Shown: positions 30,697 to 39,480 of the stretch, in pieces
Layout of the letters: each line of letters starts with the position of its first letter
Position numbering within the stretch: position 1 is the stretch's first letter
Assembly: GCA_964510225.1 (NCBI GenBank)
Contig: CAZEAN010000041.1
Span: 1 to 47,729, forward strand
Length of the DNA stretch: 47,729 nt
From: CAZEAN01 sp964510225
GTDB taxonomy: Bacteria; Planctomycetota; Planctomycetia; Isosphaerales; Isosphaeraceae
Direction of reading: 5' to 3'
Position numbers and translations under genes: made by a program
The notes under the pieces: generated by a model
Seen by the model: only the letters and a program-made list of their open reading frames with translations
What the model was told of the DNA's origin: nothing
Databases searched by the model: none

Positions 30697-31656
30697 TCAT
30701 GATGACGGACGCTTGTCCAAACTTTCTCGGAGTGACCGGATCGAAGCTTCAAAGCTGCGTTGTTCATCGTCATTCAGGTTGAGTTCGATGATGTGTTCCG
30801 CTCCGGAGCGACCGACGACGGTCGGCAGGCTCCCCGACATCCTCTCCGTAATTCCACAGCGTCCTTGAAGCGGAGAACAGACCGTGAAGACAGTCTTCTG
30901 GTCCCGGAGCACGGCCTCGACAATGCCGAGGAGACCGAGGCCGATCGCATAGTAGGTCGCCTGCTTACGTTGAATGATCTCAGCCGCAGCATCGCGCGTC
31001 TGTCGAGCGATCCGCTCACGCTCGGCAAGATCCTTCTGCCGTCCCCCCGGACCGACGAAGGCATCGAGGCTGACACCGCCGATCGTCGCTCGGCTCCAGA
31101 CGGGCACTTGCGTCTCGCCGTGTTCGCCGATGACAAACGCGTTGATGCTACGCGGATTGACGTCGAAATAGTCGCCAACCAAGACACAGAGCCGCGCTGT
31201 GTCGAGCACCGTTCCCGACCCAATCACCCGTCCTGGTGGGAGATCGCAACAGTCGTTGCCGATTTGAGTGAGGATGTCCACGGGGTTGCTGGCGATCAGA
31301 ATGACGGCCCGAGGCGACGACGCGACGACCCGAGGGACGATATCTTCAATGACGGCCGCGTTTTTGGCGAGCAGGTCGATCCGCGTTTCGCCGGGCCGTT
31401 GGTTCCGTCCGGCGGTGATCACGACGACCTCCGCATCACTCAGGTCCTCGTAGCTTCCGGCTCTGATCCGCATCGGGCTTACAAAAGGGAGGCCGTGGTT
31501 CAAGTCCATCGCCTCCCCTTCCGCTCGACGATGGTCCAGATCAACTAACACCAGTTCCGTCGCGATGTCTGTCTGCATCAAGGCGTAAGCAAACGAACTC
31601 CCGACCATCCCTGTACCGACAAGACCAACTTTTCCTCTTGTCGTTGCATAGTTCAT
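30697..31656 (-). CDS. ldh: L-lactate dehydrogenase
   Basis: L-LDH interconverts pyruvate and L-lactate with NADH. The 319-residue protein has the N-terminal Rossmann motif VGLVGTGMVGSSFAYAL and the NAD-binding Asp in VLVDLDHRRAEGEAMDL. The substrate loop AGRNQRPGETRIDLL carries Gln at the specificity position (Gln for lactate, Arg for malate). GSGTVLDTARL and IGEHGETQVPVWS supply the active-site Asp and His. GGAGGAGG lies 5 bases before the ATG at 31656, a strong ribosome site. No pathway partner is adjacent. Confidence 0.94.
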   Translation of the reverse strand: MNYATTRGKVGLVGTGMVGSSFAYALMQTDIATELVLVDLDHRRAEGEAMDLNHGLPFVSPMRIRAGSYEDLSDAEVVVITAGRNQRPGETRIDLLAKNAAVIEDIVPRVVASSPRAVILIASNPVDILTQIGNDCCDLPPGRVIGSGTVLDTARLCVLVGDYFDVNPRSINAFVIGEHGETQVPVWSRATIGGVSLDAFVGPGGRQKDLAERERIARQTRDAAAEIIQRKQATYYAIGLGLLGIVEAVLRDQKTVFTVCSPLQGRCGITERMSGSLPTVVGRSGAEHIIELNLNDDEQRSFEASIRSLRESLDKRPSS

Positions 31657-31958
31657 TTCAACCTCCTCCGATCGCTTTTCAGTCTCTATCGTTCATGCTA
31701 CTACAACCTTATCAAGCCCTCCACAGCCAAGACTCAGACCGCAGTACACCAGTTGTGCCCAACGTCCTTGAGAAGGTAGATCGTCGAGTCTAGACGCCTG
31801 GATCAGGTAGAATCCGTCTCCAGAACGGCTCTGCTTTGCAAATGAGGCCCGGACCAGTCGTCATTACCCCTAGAGAGATTGGCCTCGCCCTCGAGTTGGC
31901 TGAGGGGCCGTTGCTGGGTATCTGAGATTGTTGACCCCGATCGCATCCAGGGATTCCG
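31657..31958. other. Divergent gap between ldh and the first vgrG
   Basis: About 300 bases separate the two divergent starts. AGGGA (about 31949) precedes the vgrG ATG. I see no gene and no convincing sigma-54 or sigma-70 promoter. Confidence 0.4.
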
Positions 31959-34148
31959 ATGGCTACTTATCTTCAAGCCGATCGATTGCTCCGTGTCAAA
32001 ACCCCCTTGGGGCCTGATCGGTTGCTCCTCCGCGCCTTTTCCGGATCTGAAGGGATCTCCCAACTCTTTCGGTTCGACCTCGAACTCGCGGCGGAACGGA
32101 CCGAGTCGATCGCCATCGACCAGCTCCTCGGCCAGAAAATCACTGCCCAGCTCCGGATGACCTCCGACCAATTCCGAAACTTTAACGGAATCTGCAGCCG
32201 GATGAGCCAAGGTCACCGCGACGCAACCTTTCTGTACTACCGGATGGAAGTCGTCCCCGAACTCTGGCTCCTCACTCGGGTCGCCCGGAGCCGGATCTTC
32301 CAACAGAAGACGGTGATCCAGATCCTCAAGGAAGTCCTCCAGGGGCTTACCCCGGCGCCTTCGTTTAAGGTCCAGGGTCAGTACGAATCACGCGATTACT
32401 GCGTCCAGTACCGAGAGACCGACTTCAACTTCGCCAGTCGCTTGATGGAAGAGGAGGGGATCTACTACTACTTCGAACATGGCGACGGTACCCACCGAAT
32501 GGTGATCGCTGATACCCCGCAAAGTCATCCCGACCAACCGTTCCAGTCAGAGGTCCAGTTTGAAGAGGCCGAAGTCGGCGACCGGCTCCTCGACAGCGTC
32601 TATTCCTGGGAGAAGTCTCAAGAACTTCGATCGGGCAAGTACACCCTCTGGGATCACAATTTCGAACTCCCCGGCAAGAACCTCGAAGCCGAACAGACGA
32701 TCCAGCAGAACGTCACGGTCGGAACGGTTCAGCATCAGTTGAAGATCGGTAATAACGAGAAGCTAGAACTCTATGACTTCCCGGGTGAGTATGCCCAACG
32801 GTTCGATGGGATCGACCCCGGCGGCGGTGATCGTCCTTCCGATCTCCAGAAGATCTTCCAAGACAACCAGCGGACTGTCGACCTCCGGATGGAGGAAGAA
32901 GCCTCGGCGGGTTTGATAATCCAAGCGATCAGCCACTGCCGCGCCATGGCCTCTGGTTACCGATTCCAGTTGAAGGATCACTTTGATGCCAATGGACCTT
33001 ATGTGGTCACGACAGTCCAACATTCTGCGCGAATCGGTGGCGATTATCGCTCTGAACTCGGCGAGCAGATGAACTACGAGAACTCCTTCACCTGCATCCC
33101 TGCCGCACTTCCGTTCCGTCCCCAGCGGATTACGCCGAAACCGGTGGTCCAAGGAACCCAAACGGCTACCGTTGTCGGTCCCGCTGGCGAGGAGATCTTC
33201 ACAGACAAGTACAGTCTGGTAAAAGAACAAATACACTGGGTTCGCGGAGGGTCGAACAACGGACAAAGCGCTTGTTGGATTCGCGTCGGGACGATCTGGG
33301 CCGGTAAGAATTGGGGAGCGATCCACATCCCTCGGATCGATCAGGAAGTGATCGTCGCCTTTGAGGAAGGCGATCCCGATTGCCCGATCATCGTCGGAAG
33401 CGTCTACAACCCTGACCAGATGCCACCCTACGACCTCCCCGACAACAAGACCCAGAGCGGGATCATGAGTCTGAGTTCTCTGCAAGGGAGTCCCGACAAC
33501 TACAACGAGATTCGTTTCGAGGACAAGAAGGGGGAAGAACATCTCCTCGTCCACGCCGAGAAGGATCAGATGATCGAGGTCGAAAATGACGAGACCCACT
33601 GGGTCGGCCGCGACCGGACCAAGACGATCGATCGTGATGAAACCACGCACGTGAAACGGAATCGGACGGAGACTGTCGACGGAAACGAAACGATCACCAT
33701 CAAGCAAAATCGGACCGAGGAAGTCACCCAGAATGAAGACGTGACCATCAAGCAAGGGAACCGGGCCGTCACTCTCGACATGGGAAATGACACTCATCAG
33801 CTCAAAATGGGAAACCGCGAGACGATCCTCGACATGGGAAATGACTCGCATCAATTGAAGATGGGGAACCGCGACGTCACCCTCGACCTCGGTAATGATG
33901 CCTTAACCATCAAACTCGGCAACCAGACCACGAAATTGAATTTGGGAACCAGTTCCACCGAAGCAATGATGGGCATCGAGCTTAAGGTGGGTCAGAGCAG
34001 CATCAAAGTCGACCAAATGGGTGTGACAATTAAAGGGATGATGGTCCAAATCGAAGGTACAATTCAAACCTCAGTCAAGGGTCTGATTACTCAGGTCAAC
34101 GGGAGTGCCATGCTGAAGGCTCAGGGTGGGATTACGATGATTAATTAA
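31959..34148 (+). CDS. tssI: T6SS spike protein VgrG (copy 1)
   Basis: VgrG trimers cap the Hcp tube and pierce the target cell. The 729-residue protein has the gp27-like part (1-380: ADRLLRVKTPLGPDRLLLRAFSG, YCVQYRETDFNFASRLMEEEGIYYYFEH), the gp5 OB-fold (about 385-490: WIRVGTIWAGKNWGAIHIPRIDQEVIVAFEEGDPDCPIIVGSVYNP) and a C-terminal repeat-rich beta-helix (about 530-700, with repeated MGN and NRT/NRE units). The usually strict KVQFHWDREG loop reads KEQIHWVRGG here. It starts with ATG at 31959 and leads the cluster with the accessory gene, PAAR and a candidate effector. Confidence 0.95.
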   Translation: MATYLQADRLLRVKTPLGPDRLLLRAFSGSEGISQLFRFDLELAAERTESIAIDQLLGQKITAQLRMTSDQFRNFNGICSRMSQGHRDATFLYYRMEVVPELWLLTRVARSRIFQQKTVIQILKEVLQGLTPAPSFKVQGQYESRDYCVQYRETDFNFASRLMEEEGIYYYFEHGDGTHRMVIADTPQSHPDQPFQSEVQFEEAEVGDRLLDSVYSWEKSQELRSGKYTLWDHNFELPGKNLEAEQTIQQNVTVGTVQHQLKIGNNEKLELYDFPGEYAQRFDGIDPGGGDRPSDLQKIFQDNQRTVDLRMEEEASAGLIIQAISHCRAMASGYRFQLKDHFDANGPYVVTTVQHSARIGGDYRSELGEQMNYENSFTCIPAALPFRPQRITPKPVVQGTQTATVVGPAGEEIFTDKYSLVKEQIHWVRGGSNNGQSACWIRVGTIWAGKNWGAIHIPRIDQEVIVAFEEGDPDCPIIVGSVYNPDQMPPYDLPDNKTQSGIMSLSSLQGSPDNYNEIRFEDKKGEEHLLVHAEKDQMIEVENDETHWVGRDRTKTIDRDETTHVKRNRTETVDGNETITIKQNRTEEVTQNEDVTIKQGNRAVTLDMGNDTHQLKMGNRETILDMGNDSHQLKMGNRDVTLDLGNDALTIKLGNQTTKLNLGTSSTEAMMGIELKVGQSSIKVDQMGVTIKGMMVQIEGTIQTSVKGLITQVNGSAMLKAQGGITMIN

Positions 34149-34197
34149 CCGACCCTTCGGAACCCCTCCAAACGGTTACTGACCCTGGACCAAACAG

Positions 34198-34974
34198 ATG
34201 ACTACCGACGCTTCAAAACTTGACGATCCCGCTGCCCTGGGTTCAGTCTTGGAACATGCAACTCTCAGCGAAGAGGCCCTTGCCGTCAAAGAGGGAGAGA
34301 CCGCCCGAGAGTACCTCGGACGTCTTGCCGCTGAAGAGCAGTTCCCCGATGCCATCAGGGTTCTGGCGCAATCGATCGGCAAACGTGAGGCAGTCTGGTG
34401 GGCTTGTTTAGTTGCCCGAGAGACTCTCAGCGAGGATGAACCGAAGGCTGTCCTGGATTCCCTCCAAGCAGCGGAAGGTTGGGTGATCGATCCCAACGAA
34501 GAGCACCGTCGCAAGGCCGAAGCAACAGCGACAGTGTCTGGGCTTGATTCCCCCGCCGGTTGTGCTGCGATGGGGGCGTTCTTTAGTGGCGGTAGCCTCG
34601 CCCCACCGAATGTCCCCGAGGTCCCAGCCGCAGGTCACCTCACCGGGCACGTCGTTAGTGGTGGCGTGATGCTTGGTGGTGTCCGGACCGAACCTGAGAA
34701 AGCCCCTGAAAAGTACAAGAAGTACCTCGAAGTCGGTCTTCAAGTCGCGGACGGTACAGCGCGCTGGCCAGGAGGAACCGAATCGGTAGAAGCTCCATCA
34801 GAAACCGAAGCCCCACAAGCCAAGCAGCCTCGGCCTGAACCTCAGCAATCGGTAGCGCCAAATCGAACGCGAAGTGAGGACCAAGACGAACGACCGATGA
34901 CCCGGCCGACGTTCCAGCCGGAACCTCGGCGCACTGTACCTCGACCTAAACGAACCTGGGATGATTGGGAGTAA
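34198..34974 (+). CDS. T6SS-associated accessory protein (DUF6931-like), copy 1
   Basis: This 258-residue soluble protein is paralogous to the one at 43271-44326. Both have an all-alpha N-terminal region built around LxRxxxxFPDAIRVLAQSIGKREAVWWACLVAR, a second helical part with DSPAGCAAMGAFFSGGSLAPP, a variable proline- and acid-rich linker and a C-terminal tail W-x-D-W-[DE] (here TWDDWE). The family name DUF6931 is from memory and not certain. It sits 49 bases after vgrG and overlaps the longest reading of the PAAR gene, so it is part of this module and may help load or assemble the spike. Confidence 0.65.
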   Translation: MTTDASKLDDPAALGSVLEHATLSEEALAVKEGETAREYLGRLAAEEQFPDAIRVLAQSIGKREAVWWACLVARETLSEDEPKAVLDSLQAAEGWVIDPNEEHRRKAEATATVSGLDSPAGCAAMGAFFSGGSLAPPNVPEVPAAGHLTGHVVSGGVMLGGVRTEPEKAPEKYKKYLEVGLQVADGTARWPGGTESVEAPSETEAPQAKQPRPEPQQSVAPNRTRSEDQDERPMTRPTFQPEPRRTVPRPKRTWDDWE

Positions 34975-34978
34975 ACAG

Positions 34979-35269
34979 ATGGGACTTCCTGCAGCTCGGA
35001 TCACGGATATGCACGTCTGTCCGATGGTTACCGGTATCGTTCCCCATGTGGGGGGACCAATACTGCCACCGGGGGGGATCACTGTTCTAATTGGTGGGCT
35101 TCCAGCGGCCCGAGTCAGCGATATGGCTGTCTGTGTCGGCCCACCTGATGTGATTGCGCTCGGCAGTTTTACGACGATGGTATGCGGCATGCCCGCAGCC
35201 CGAATGGGCGATCTTACCGCACATGGTGGCACGATCGTCATGGGGATGCCGACCGTCTTGATCGGATGA
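34979..35269 (+). CDS. PAAR-domain spike-tip protein
   Basis: PAAR proteins sharpen the VgrG tip and bind zinc. The 96-residue protein begins MGLPAARITDMHVCPMVTG and repeats the PAAR pattern in GLPAARVSDMAVCVGPPD and GMPAARMGDLTAHGG, with three motifs and the metal-binding His and Cys residues. Its length equals a bare PAAR domain, so it carries no toxin of its own. The ATG at 34979 follows the preceding stop by 4 bases; an upstream in-frame ATG at 34961 lies inside the previous gene. Confidence 0.92.
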   Translation: MGLPAARITDMHVCPMVTGIVPHVGGPILPPGGITVLIGGLPAARVSDMAVCVGPPDVIALGSFTTMVCGMPAARMGDLTAHGGTIVMGMPTVLIG

Positions 35270-35386
35270 ACAGACTATGAGGTAAGAATCGCGACCTTAG
35301 AACCTTCCGAATGCACCATTGAAGATCTCCAAGGCGCCTCATTGCCCATCTGATCGTCAGAGTTTTCTACTAGCGGAGTGGATACG

Positions 35387-36073
35387 ATGAGAAGAACCGA
35401 CCGGGCCATTTTCGTCAGTGCCGCGCAGGATTTGGGGCTCTGGATCCTCGTCCGTCGGACCAACCCTCAATCGTTGGAGTATGTGGGGCGGCCTGGTTAC
35501 GTCCCGAAACCTATCGACTGTAAGCCGAAGACCGCGGATCGCGATCTTGGTCCTCGGAAGCTTGCGGGGCTGGTTGTCGACCCCAACAGCGTACCTCCCG
35601 ACGCCTTCCTGCCACAGAAACGACCCAAGGCGCTGGAAGCCTGGACTGAATTTGTCCAGTCTGGGCGGTTAAACAACCGCGGATCGACTGGACTGTACAG
35701 TCTGGAATCAAATCCGAAATCACCCCACCTCGGCTGCTTGATGTTGAATGAGCGTTATATTCATGGTGACTACGATCTTTATGACATTATCGACCCTTCC
35801 GGAGCCCATCGAAATCTCGCGGCGGTGGAAACACTTCATGGTTCGCCACACATGCGTGGGCCTCGGTTCTTTGAAGTGCAGCGGTATGTGAACAGTCGGA
35901 TTGGTGTCCCGATGATCCAGCATGGTGGTGAAGCACAGTTCAAGGACCATTCTGAGCAGTCGATCGATGCTTTCGGTCCCGCTGGTGAAGATCTCACGAT
36001 CTTGAACGAGCATAGTCTCCGCGTTTGGTATCAAGACCGATTCGGTGGCCGGCCCCCAATCACATTAAGCTAA
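35387..36073 (+). CDS. Candidate T6SS effector, uncharacterised toxin-like family
   Basis: This 228-residue protein has no signal peptide or membrane span. Residues about 120-150 read GCLMLNERYIHGDYDLYDII and residues 175-210 read YVNSRIGVPMIQHGGEAQFKDHSEQSID. The DYDL element and QHGG/H motif recall parts of polymorphic-toxin proteins and, more weakly, edema-factor-like cyclases, but I cannot confirm a match. GGAG at 35375-35378 supports the ATG at 35387. It lies directly between the PAAR gene and the second vgrG, the usual place for cargo, and no immunity gene is clear nearby. Confidence 0.5.
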   Translation: MRRTDRAIFVSAAQDLGLWILVRRTNPQSLEYVGRPGYVPKPIDCKPKTADRDLGPRKLAGLVVDPNSVPPDAFLPQKRPKALEAWTEFVQSGRLNNRGSTGLYSLESNPKSPHLGCLMLNERYIHGDYDLYDIIDPSGAHRNLAAVETLHGSPHMRGPRFFEVQRYVNSRIGVPMIQHGGEAQFKDHSEQSIDAFGPAGEDLTILNEHSLRVWYQDRFGGRPPITLS

Positions 36074-36210
36074 AGAAACGATTCTGCGCAGGGATCATTC
36101 GTCCTCACCGTTCTCTAGGGTAGTCGTGGTTTGCACTGGGAACTTTGAAGTTCTTAGAGACGTCAACGTTGTCGCTTTCGCGATACCCTTGATCGAGGGC
36201 ACGAGTATCC

Positions 36211-38349
36211 ATGCCAAGCTATCTACAAGCCGATCGTTTTTTGCGCGTAATGACACCCTTAGGACCAGATCAGCTGCTCCTCCGGAGTTTCTCCGGTAAG
36301 GAGGGGCTCTCCGAACTCTTCCGATATGAGCTAGAACTGATCGCCGAACACTCGGAGCAGATTCGGTTTGAGAAGCTGTTGGGACAGCGGATAACGTTCC
36401 AACTTTCCGTAGACGTCAATCGGTATCGAAGCTTCAACGGGATCTGTAGCCGGGTCAGCCAAGGGCAGCGCGATGCGACCTTCACCTACTTCCGGATGGA
36501 GGTGGTACCCGAACTCTGGTTACTGACCCGCGTAGTTCGGAGTCGGATCTTTCAGCAAAAGTCAGTGATCGAGATTCTTGACGAGGTTTTGGAAGGACTC
36601 ACTCCTGCACCATCATTCCGGATTCAAGGACAGTTCCATCCTCGTGACTATTGTGTGCAGTATCGCGAGAGTGACTTCGACTTCGTGAGTCGGCTCATGG
36701 AGGAGGAGGGGATCTACTACTATTTTGAGCACACTGAGAGTAACCATCGGTTAGTAATTGCCAACACACCACAAGGCCATACCGAACTCCCTAGTCAATC
36801 GGCGATCGTCTATGAAGAGGCCGAGATCGGTGACCGTCACCTTGATCGAATCTACCGATGGGAAAAAACCCAGGAACTTCGGTCCGGCAAGTACACCCTC
36901 TGGGACTACAACTTCGAACTCCCCAACCATAACCTGGAGGCGATCGAGACCATCCAGAATGAAACAGCGATTGGTACCGTCCAACATCAGCTTGAGATCG
37001 GAAATAGTAACAAGCTCGAACGTTACGATTTTCCAGGGAAGTACGCCCAACGCTTCGACGGGATTGACCCGGGTGGTGGAGAACGCCCGAAGGACATTCA
37101 ACAGATCTTCCAAGACAACCAACGGACCGTTGACATTCGGATGGAAGAAGAGGCAGCTGCTGGTTTGCTCATCGAGGGAGCAGGACATTGCCGAGCGATG
37201 GCAACGGGGTACCTGTTCAACCTCCAAGAGCACTTCGATGCCGATGGAACGTATGTCGTACGGACTGTTCAACACAAGGCAAGTCTGGGAGGTGACTACC
37301 GTTCTGAGATGGGTGGAGAGGATACATACGAGAATACCTTCACCTGTCTCCCACTCGGATTGCCTTATCGACCTCCGCAGAAGACACCCAAGCCGGTGAT
37401 TCAAGGAACACAGACAGCGACCGTAGTTGGGCCGGAAGGCGAGGAAATTTTCACAGACAAGTACAGCCGAGTGAAAGTCCAATTCCATTGGGATCGTGAG
37501 GGTAGCAGGGACGAGAACAGCTCGTGTTGGATTCGTGTCGGAACACTCTGGGCCGGCAAACAGTGGGGAGCGATACACATCCCAAGGATTGGCCAGGAGG
37601 TAATCGTGGCCTTTGAGGAAGGTGACCCCGACTGCCCGATCATTGTTGGGAGCGTCTACAACCCTAACCAAATGCCCCCATTTGGATTGCCTGATAGCAA
37701 AACGATCAGCGGGATCAAATCCCAGACCCATCAAGGGAGCGGTTACAACGAGTTGACTTTTGATGATACAGCCGGATCTGAGAAGATCACAATTCATGGC
37801 CAGCACGACATGAATTCAGTGGTGGAGCACGACCAAACCACTACAGTTCGAAATAACCGCACAGATCAAGTCGTTGGCGATGACTCTGAGACAATTGGCA
37901 ACAATCAGACCCTGAGCATTGGGAATAACCGGACGAAGAGTGTTGGTGTGAATGAATCGGAGACGATTGGTAGCAATAAGAGCATCCAAGTCGGCTCGAA
38001 CCACTCCGAGTCGATTGGCAGCAATATGAACCTCTCGGTCGGGTCCAACAAAACTGAATCCGTCGGAATGAACGCGATGGGGACCGTCGGAATGATGGAG
38101 ATGGAGTCTGTCGGTATCGCCAAGGCGCTGAATGTGGGTGTGGCACTCAATACGCTGGTCGGCGTCTCTTCGACAGAGCAGGTCGGGGTCTTCAAGTCTG
38201 TCATTGTCGGCAGCAAGATCGAGATTTGTTGTGGGGCCTCACGGCTCGTGATGGAGAGTGGTGGCAAGGTCACGATCGAGGGCACCGAGTTCCTCTTCTC
38301 CGCCTCGGGTCAAGTCAAAATCAATGGTGCAGTTATTGACCTCAACTAG
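36211..38349 (+). CDS. tssI: T6SS spike protein VgrG (copy 2)
   Basis: This 712-residue VgrG is closely similar to copy 1 over the gp27 and OB parts and keeps the standard KYSRVKVQFHWDREGSRDENSSCWIRVG loop. Its C-terminal third differs: residues about 540-690 form a regular VGSNxSxSIGSN-type beta-helix built of about ten 8-residue turns, then a hydrophobic end (SGQVKINGAVIDLN). It probably forms a separate spike with different cargo. DUF2169 and the PAAR-like fusion follow within 1.2 kb. Confidence 0.95.
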   Translation: MPSYLQADRFLRVMTPLGPDQLLLRSFSGKEGLSELFRYELELIAEHSEQIRFEKLLGQRITFQLSVDVNRYRSFNGICSRVSQGQRDATFTYFRMEVVPELWLLTRVVRSRIFQQKSVIEILDEVLEGLTPAPSFRIQGQFHPRDYCVQYRESDFDFVSRLMEEEGIYYYFEHTESNHRLVIANTPQGHTELPSQSAIVYEEAEIGDRHLDRIYRWEKTQELRSGKYTLWDYNFELPNHNLEAIETIQNETAIGTVQHQLEIGNSNKLERYDFPGKYAQRFDGIDPGGGERPKDIQQIFQDNQRTVDIRMEEEAAAGLLIEGAGHCRAMATGYLFNLQEHFDADGTYVVRTVQHKASLGGDYRSEMGGEDTYENTFTCLPLGLPYRPPQKTPKPVIQGTQTATVVGPEGEEIFTDKYSRVKVQFHWDREGSRDENSSCWIRVGTLWAGKQWGAIHIPRIGQEVIVAFEEGDPDCPIIVGSVYNPNQMPPFGLPDSKTISGIKSQTHQGSGYNELTFDDTAGSEKITIHGQHDMNSVVEHDQTTTVRNNRTDQVVGDDSETIGNNQTLSIGNNRTKSVGVNESETIGSNKSIQVGSNHSESIGSNMNLSVGSNKTESVGMNAMGTVGMMEMESVGIAKALNVGVALNTLVGVSSTEQVGVFKSVIVGSKIEICCGASRLVMESGGKVTIEGTEFLFSASGQVKINGAVIDLN

Positions 38350-38429
38350 CATACGAGTCTCGAAGAAACGCCAACATCAAGGGTAGTACGAGAGGCCTTT
38401 CAAGTAATCCCATTGGAGTCTCTTTAATC

Positions 38430-39476
38430 ATGCTGTTTCGGAATTATACCCCATTTTCACCATTACATTTCGAGAGTCGTGATGAGAAGCAAAACGACTT
38501 TGGTGTCCTTGTACTCTACGGCACATTCCAATACGAAGACAGCGGACGATTATCGCTAGTGCAGAAGCAAGAGCCCGTTCCTCTTCAGGACAAGTACCAC
38601 GGCGAGCCAGGGCTCTCGAGCCTCCATATCGAGTCGGGGTTGGCTCCATTCAAGCCGAAGACTGATGTCCTCGTCACAGCAAACGCGTACGCCCCCTCAG
38701 GGCGACCGGAACGAAATTGGAACGTCTCCGTGCACATCGGGGAACTCTGTAAGAGGTTGACAGTCACGGGGCCAAGATCCTGGACAAGGGCCTGGGGACG
38801 GGTGTACGAACTCGGGGAGCCCGAACCAACAACTTCGGTTCCGGTTACCTATGAAAACGCATTCGGGGGCCGATTCATCGATAAAGAGACCGGTGAAGAG
38901 AATCGCTGGGGACCGAATCCAGTGGGCACCGGATATGTTGTACCGAATGGCGAGGAGAATATCCGTGCTCCACAAGTTCTACCTTTTGGTCGCACCTCGC
39001 TTCAACTCGGTGAGCCGATTGAGTCGGTCGGTTTGGGTCCGATCGCCCCATCATGGTCACCGCGACCCGAGAAGGCTGGAACGTTTAACGCGGTCTGGGA
39101 AAAAACGCGATGGCCTGACCTTCCAGCAGACTTTTCGTTTGAATTCTACAACAGCGCGGCGACAGGTTTGACCCTGCCGAACTTCGCTAAGGGCAACGAA
39201 ATGATCGAACTCATCAATCTAACACCACATCGTCGACTCCGGATTCAGTTGCCAGGTTATGAGCTAGCAACGCTTTCCCGGTTCGAAGATGGAACGTTAG
39301 CACCAGGGCCAGTATTCCTCGATACGATTCATGTTGAGACACTCCAACGCCGTGTGTTCCTGACGTGGCGTGCTGTCTTTCCTGTACACATTCCGTTGCG
39401 GGTCCTGGAGGTTCGAGCCCAAACGAGTGAATCAGTCTCTCAACGACAATCAAGACCGATGATGACCAGGGTGTAG
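38430..39476 (+). CDS. DUF2169 protein (T6SS accessory/adaptor)
   Basis: This 348-residue protein matches DUF2169: LVLYGTFQYEDSGRLSLVQKQEPVPLQDKYHGEP, DVLVTANAYAPSGRPERNWNVSVHIG, the YENAFGG box and GPIAPSWSPR are all present. Such proteins are regularly encoded beside VgrG and PAAR/DUF4150 and are thought to help mount toxin-bearing tips. It ends 4 bases before the next gene, so the two are probably co-translated. Confidence 0.9.
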   Translation: MLFRNYTPFSPLHFESRDEKQNDFGVLVLYGTFQYEDSGRLSLVQKQEPVPLQDKYHGEPGLSSLHIESGLAPFKPKTDVLVTANAYAPSGRPERNWNVSVHIGELCKRLTVTGPRSWTRAWGRVYELGEPEPTTSVPVTYENAFGGRFIDKETGEENRWGPNPVGTGYVVPNGEENIRAPQVLPFGRTSLQLGEPIESVGLGPIAPSWSPRPEKAGTFNAVWEKTRWPDLPADFSFEFYNSAATGLTLPNFAKGNEMIELINLTPHRRLRIQLPGYELATLSRFEDGTLAPGPVFLDTIHVETLQRRVFLTWRAVFPVHIPLRVLEVRAQTSESVSQRQSRPMMTRV

Positions 39477-39480
39477 CAAG

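Noticed and set aside
31880..31925. Sigma-54 (-24/-12) promoter before vgrG copy 1
   Set aside because: TTGGC and TTGCT are present, but the GG-to-GC distance is 13 bases where 10 are needed.
33648..33657. CACGTGAAAC as a fourth parS site
   Set aside because: Only the right half matches; the left half is unrelated, and it lies in the repetitive part of vgrG.
32763..33854. Long minus-strand open frame (363 codons) inside vgrG copy 1
   Set aside because: It is antisense to a clear VgrG gene, has no recognisable domain, and a similar shadow frame exists opposite vgrG copy 2.
36751..37806. Long minus-strand open frame (351 codons) inside vgrG copy 2
   Set aside because: It is the shadow of the conserved VgrG frame and resembles only the shadow in copy 1.
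37840..38200. Repeat array in vgrG copy 2 as a CRISPR or minisatellite
   Set aside because: The repeats are short and degenerate at DNA level and encode regular beta-helix turns of VgrG, so they are a protein repeat.
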